Under the pieces are notes generated by a model, which worked only from the letters and a program-made list of their open reading frames with translations, ran no database searches and was not told where the DNA came from. A DNA stretch of 64,000 bases from positions 126,178 through 190,177 of the forward strand of contig NZ_JAFLRF010000007.1 of assembly GCF_017315705.1 (NCBI RefSeq), given 5' to 3'. This DNA is from Trinickia mobilis. Its GTDB lineage: Bacteria > Pseudomonadota > Gammaproteobacteria > Burkholderiales > Burkholderiaceae. Of the stretch, positions 61,445 to 64,000 are shown piece by piece; within the stretch, counting starts at the first letter, position 1; each line of letters starts with the position of its first letter. The position numbers and the translations under genes are program-made.

Positions 61445-62047
61445 ATGAAATCCGCGAACGCCGCCGAAATGCGGCAGCACATCCTCGACACCGCGCGTCC
61501 GATCATGCTCGGCAAGGGCTTTTCGGCGGTCGGCTTGAACGAGATCCTGAGCGCCGCCGGCATCCCGAAGGGCTCCTTCTATCACTACTTCGGATCGAAG
61601 GAAGCGTTCGGCGAGGCGTTGCTCGAAGGCTATTTCACCGGCTATCTCGAACGCATGGACGAACTGCTGGTGCGTCAGGACGGCACCGCCGCCGAGCGGC
61701 TGATGAGCTACTGGGACGATTGGCGCAACGACCAGGAAAGCGACGATGCTGCCTGCAAGTGTCTGGTCGTCAAGCTCGGCGCGGAAGTGTGCGATCTGTC
61801 GGAACCGATGTGCGCCGTGCTGCAGGACGGCACCGAACGGATCGTCGCCCGGATTGCCGAATGCATCGAGGCGGGCGCGGCGGACGGCTCGCTGAAAGGT
61901 ATCGACGATGCGCATCGCACCGCCGCGACGCTCTATGAGCTATGGCTCGGCGCGACGCTCCTGGACAAGATCGGCTACCGCCGCCAGCCGCTGGACGCCG
62001 CCATGGCGACCACGCGCATCATCCTCAACCTTCCCGGACCGCTTTAA
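61445..62047 (+). CDS. TetR-family regulator (NemR/YcdC-like) of the YqhD-type reductase
   Basis: A 200-residue TetR regulator. The DNA-binding domain is AAEMRQHILDTARPIMLGKGFSAVGLNEILSAAGIPKGSFYHYFGSKEAFGEALL (split at about 7-60), with IPKGSFYHYF as recognition helix. The ligand domain has cysteines in DAACKCLVV, EVCDLSEPMCAVL and AECIEAG, reminiscent of the electrophile-sensing NemR. It lies upstream of the aldehyde reductase gene and its own promoter carries the same operator. Reactive-aldehyde sensing is inferred. Confidence 0.9.
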   Translation: MKSANAAEMRQHILDTARPIMLGKGFSAVGLNEILSAAGIPKGSFYHYFGSKEAFGEALLEGYFTGYLERMDELLVRQDGTAAERLMSYWDDWRNDQESDDAACKCLVVKLGAEVCDLSEPMCAVLQDGTERIVARIAECIEAGAADGSLKGIDDAHRTAATLYELWLGATLLDKIGYRRQPLDAAMATTRIILNLPGPL

Positions 62048-62049
62048 TA

Positions 62050-62155
62050 GCGCCCCCAGACCTGCCGCTGCGCGTCAGGCCCCCGAGGGGGCAATCCCCC
62101 AAGGGGACTTCCTGCGGGGCGGAAAACTTGGGGCGGCCCGGCGGTTTCTTGAAAG
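62050..62155 (+). repeat. Dispersed intergenic repeat, type II (post-stop), copy 2
   Basis: About 105 bases beginning directly after the TetR stop, nearly identical to 3963-4068, including GCCCCCAGACCTG, the two C/G-run hairpins, the core 62095-62122 and CTTGGGGCGGCCC. Both copies start within 3 bases of a stop codon and have the same orientation relative to the upstream gene. Confidence 0.88.
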
Positions 62156-62157
62156 AC

Positions 62158-62190
62158 TAGGCGGGCGCGCCCGCCTATGAAGTTTTTTTT
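62158..62190 (+). terminator. Terminator after the TetR gene and repeat
   Basis: Perfect 20-base palindrome TAGGCGGGCGCGCCCGCCTA followed after 5 bases by eight T. Separates the regulator transcript from the yqhD-like promoter. Confidence 0.8.
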
Positions 62191-62201
62191 GCCGCAAAGG
62201 C

Positions 62202-62235
62202 GAGACGACCGGTCTAATCGTAGACGACCAGTCTA
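62202..62235. promoter_or_regulatory. TetR operators, copies 2 and 3 (upstream of the yqhD-like gene)
   Basis: GAGACGACCGGTCTA (62202-62216) and TAGACGACCAGTCTA (62221-62235), 19 bases apart, immediately before the reductase start region. They share ANACGACCnGTCTAAT with copy 1 at 61407. Confidence 0.82.
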
Positions 62236-62254
62236 ATTGATGGAGAAATACCTG

Positions 62255-63412
62255 ATGCAGAATTTCGACTACTACAACCCCACCCGCATCGTTTTCGGCC
62301 AAGGAGCGATCGGCCAGCTGAACGACCTCGTGCCAGCTGCGGCGCGCGTGCTCGTGCTGTACGGCGGCACGAGCGCGAAGAAGAACGGCACGCTCGACGA
62401 GGTCAAGGCGGCGCTCGGCGCGCGCGAGATCCGCGAGTTCGGCGGCATCGAGCCGAACCCGACATTCGAGACGCTGATGGAGGCCGTCGCCGTCGTGCGC
62501 CGCGAGAAGCTCGACTTCCTGCTGGCGGTGGGCGGCGGCTCGGTGATCGACGGCACGAAGTTCATCGCCGCCGCGGTGCATTTCGAAGGCGACCCTTGGA
62601 CGATCCTCGAAACGCACGGTGCGAACGTCACCGGCGCGTTGCCGCTCGGCGCCGTGCTGACGCTGCCCGCCACGGGCTCCGAAATGAACAATGGCGCGGT
62701 GGTCACGAGACGGGCGACGCAAGCGAAGCTCGCGTTCCGCCACGAATCGGTGTTCCCGCAGTTTTCGGTCCTCGATCCGACCAAGACCTACACGCTGCCC
62801 CCGCGGCAGATCGCCAACGGCGTGGTCGACGCCTTCACGCACATCGTCGAGCAATACCTGACCTATCCGGCGAACGGCCTCGCGCAGGACCGCTTTGCCG
62901 AAGGGCTGCTGCAGACGCTGATCGACATCGGCCCGAAGGCGCTCGCGCATCCAGACGACTATGCCGTTCGCGCGAATTTGATGTGGGTTGCGACGCTTGC
63001 GCTGAACGGACTGATCGGCGCCGGTGTGCCGCAAGACTGGGCGACGCACATGATCGGTCACGAGCTGACCGCGCGCTACGACATCGATCACGCGCGCACG
63101 CTCGCGATCGTGCTGCCGTCGATGCTCCAGGTCCGGCGCGACAGCAAGCGCGCGAAGCTCTTGCAATACGCCGAGCGCGTTTGGCAGATCACGTCGGGCA
63201 ACGACGATGCACGCATCGACGAAGCGATTGGCCGCACGCGCGCCTTCTTCGAGAGCCTCGGCGTGAAGACGCGCCTGCCCGACTACAACGTCGGCGCGGA
63301 CGCGATCGACGCCCTCGTCGCGCAACTGGAGGTGCACGGCATGACGCAGCTCGGCGAGCGCGAGGACATCACGCTCGACGTCAGCCGGCGCGTGCTCGAA
63401 GCGAGCCTGTAA
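62255..63412 (+). CDS. yqhD: NADPH-dependent aldehyde reductase, YqhD-like (iron-type ADH family)
   Basis: A 385-residue group III alcohol dehydrogenase, very close to E. coli YqhD, which reduces reactive aldehydes. NADPH site: AVGGGSVIDGTKFIAAA. Metal ligands: Asp and His in GVVDAFTHIVEQY, and His residues in HMIGHELTARYDIDHARTLA. The C-terminal MTQLGEREDITLDVSRRVLEASL is diagnostic. The start is ATG 62255 (GGAG 9 bases before), giving MQNFDYYNPTRI like YqhD; ATG 62240 lies upstream. Two operators for the neighbouring TetR protein precede it, so induction by electrophiles or aldehydes is likely. Confidence 0.93.
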   Translation: MQNFDYYNPTRIVFGQGAIGQLNDLVPAAARVLVLYGGTSAKKNGTLDEVKAALGAREIREFGGIEPNPTFETLMEAVAVVRREKLDFLLAVGGGSVIDGTKFIAAAVHFEGDPWTILETHGANVTGALPLGAVLTLPATGSEMNNGAVVTRRATQAKLAFRHESVFPQFSVLDPTKTYTLPPRQIANGVVDAFTHIVEQYLTYPANGLAQDRFAEGLLQTLIDIGPKALAHPDDYAVRANLMWVATLALNGLIGAGVPQDWATHMIGHELTARYDIDHARTLAIVLPSMLQVRRDSKRAKLLQYAERVWQITSGNDDARIDEAIGRTRAFFESLGVKTRLPDYNVGADAIDALVAQLEVHGMTQLGEREDITLDVSRRVLEASL

Positions 63413-63428
63413 GTCGCGTCGAGCGGGC

Positions 63429-63542
63429 ATGTTGAACGGCCACCAGATCGCCGACGTGCTGACGTTCATTCGCGCGGGCCGGAACAACCAGGCGCCGGCC
63501 GTCGCCGCGGCCGACGCCGCGAAGCTGCGCAAGCTTCGCTAG
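63429..63542 (+). pseudogene. Remnant of a cytochrome c C-terminus
   Basis: 38 codons reading MLNGHQIADVLTFIRAGRNN and ending QAPAVAAADAAKLRKLR, which is the C-terminal helix and tail pattern of dehydrogenase-associated cytochrome c proteins (QIADVLTFIR...APAV...). No CXXCH heme motif or earlier part of the protein is found upstream, where the yqhD-like gene ends 16 bases before. It is therefore a decayed fragment, left by a deletion at this junction. Its stop overlaps the GGDEF gene stop (CTAG). Confidence 0.7.
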
Positions 63543-64000
63543 GCGCGTAAGTCGAATGCGTCCCGGTCCGACGCTTGGCCGTTGCCGGCGCGTGCGCGCG
63601 CGCGCCACACCGGGCTCGCCTTGATGCGGCCGCATTCCTTGGCCTCATACATCGCAGCGTCGGCCTTGCGGACCAGATCGTCGGCCGTCTCGTTCGGTTC
63701 GAGCACCGCGACGCCGCAACTTGCCGTCATCCGATACGGCTCTTCGTGCAGCAGGACGGGCTCGCCCAACGCGCTGTCGAGTTGGCGGACGATCAGCGCC
63801 GCCGCGTCGCCCGCATTCGGCTCGGTCGTTTGCACCAGCACCAGGAACTCGTCGCCGCCGACGCGCCCGATCCGTCCGCACTCGCCGGCCGCGAAGCGCA
63901 GACACTCGGCGAGCGCGGCGAGCACGGCATCCCCCGCCTGATGCCCGTGCGTATCGTTGAGTTGCTTCAAGTTGTCGAGGTCGACGAAGATCACCGCGAC
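63539..64000 (-). CDS. GGDEF-domain protein, C-terminal part (cut by right edge)
   Basis: The last 153 residues of a probable diguanylate cyclase. VIFVDLDNLKQLNDTHGHQAGDAVLAAL is the metal-binding start of the domain and RVGGDEFLVLV the intact GGDEF active site, followed by CGVAVLEPNETADDLVRKADAAMYEAKECGR, the typical end. The RxxD inhibitory site is not seen upstream of GGDEF. The N-terminal sensor part lies beyond the window. The stop overlaps the cytochrome c remnant. Confidence 0.9.
   Translation of the reverse strand, partial: VAVIFVDLDNLKQLNDTHGHQAGDAVLAALAECLRFAAGECGRIGRVGGDEFLVLVQTTEPNAGDAAALIVRQLDSALGEPVLLHEEPYRMTASCGVAVLEPNETADDLVRKADAAMYEAKECGRIKASPVWRARARAGNGQASDRDAFDLRA

Overview
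The window is high-GC, tightly packed bacterial chromosome. Gene content points to a Burkholderiaceae beta-proteobacterium (Paraburkholderia / Burkholderia / Trinickia-like): a ptxS-kgu 2-ketogluconate operon, a meta-cleavage hpa cluster, potFGHI-type polyamine uptake, fetAB and many LysR/TetR/GntR regulators each divergent from a small operon. This placement is inference from gene content. I see no rRNA, tRNA, CRISPR array, phage or insertion sequence.

Layout. 1-4.9 kb: serB (cut by the left edge), a cytochrome P450, a LysR regulator divergent from a quinone-reductase-like dehydrogenase, and a secreted protein. 4.9-11.1 kb: fetAB metal exporter, an AsmA protein, an ABC-F ATPase and a DUF1289 protein. 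11.5-15.7 kb: putrescine/polyamine ABC operon potF-potG-potH-potI. 15.7-22.3 kb: RND efflux operon (adaptor, pump, outer-membrane lipoprotein, the last frameshifted) with a divergent TetR gene and a clear palindromic operator. 22.4-28.5 kb: small proteins, a phospholipase-B-like Ntn hydrolase, a ClC-family chloride transporter, a GST, and a YeiH-type exporter with a divergent LysR gene. 29.6-35.2 kb: kguE-kguK-kguT-kguD, terminator, ptxS. 35.3-44.7 kb: mixed genes including a YhfC-like protease, PanE-like reductase, Lrp regulator, isochorismatase-like hydrolase with TetR, a saccharopine-dehydrogenase-like protein, an orphan cydX, and a cupin. 45-50.9 kb: hpaR divergent from hpaG1-hpaG2-hpaE-hpaD-hpaF(frameshifted)-hpaH for homoprotocatechuate degradation; hpaI and the hydroxylase genes are not here. 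51-57.7 kb: GntR regulator, class V aminotransferase, MFS transporter, and a large FAD/Fe-S 2-hydroxyacid dehydrogenase. 57.8-60.6 kb: oxyanion (molybdate/tungstate-type) ABC system with permease and ATPase fused. 60.9-64 kb: free methionine-R-sulfoxide reductase, TetR regulator with three operators, YqhD-like aldehyde reductase, a cytochrome c remnant, and a GGDEF protein cut by the right edge.

The most unusual signal is a dispersed GC-rich repeat that interacts with genes. One type (four copies) lies just before start codons and is always open in the same frame, giving peptides of the form HAxxRSLP. Two copies form leader ORFs ending in an ATGA overlap with the next gene, one forms the C-terminal tail of HpaG1 that again ends in ATGA at hpaG2, and one is an in-frame N-terminal extension of kguK. 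A second type sits directly after two stop codons, and its core is also found inside the RND pump gene and in the hpaG1 tail. Two single-base frameshifts (outer-membrane efflux lipoprotein, hpaF) are either recent mutations or assembly errors.
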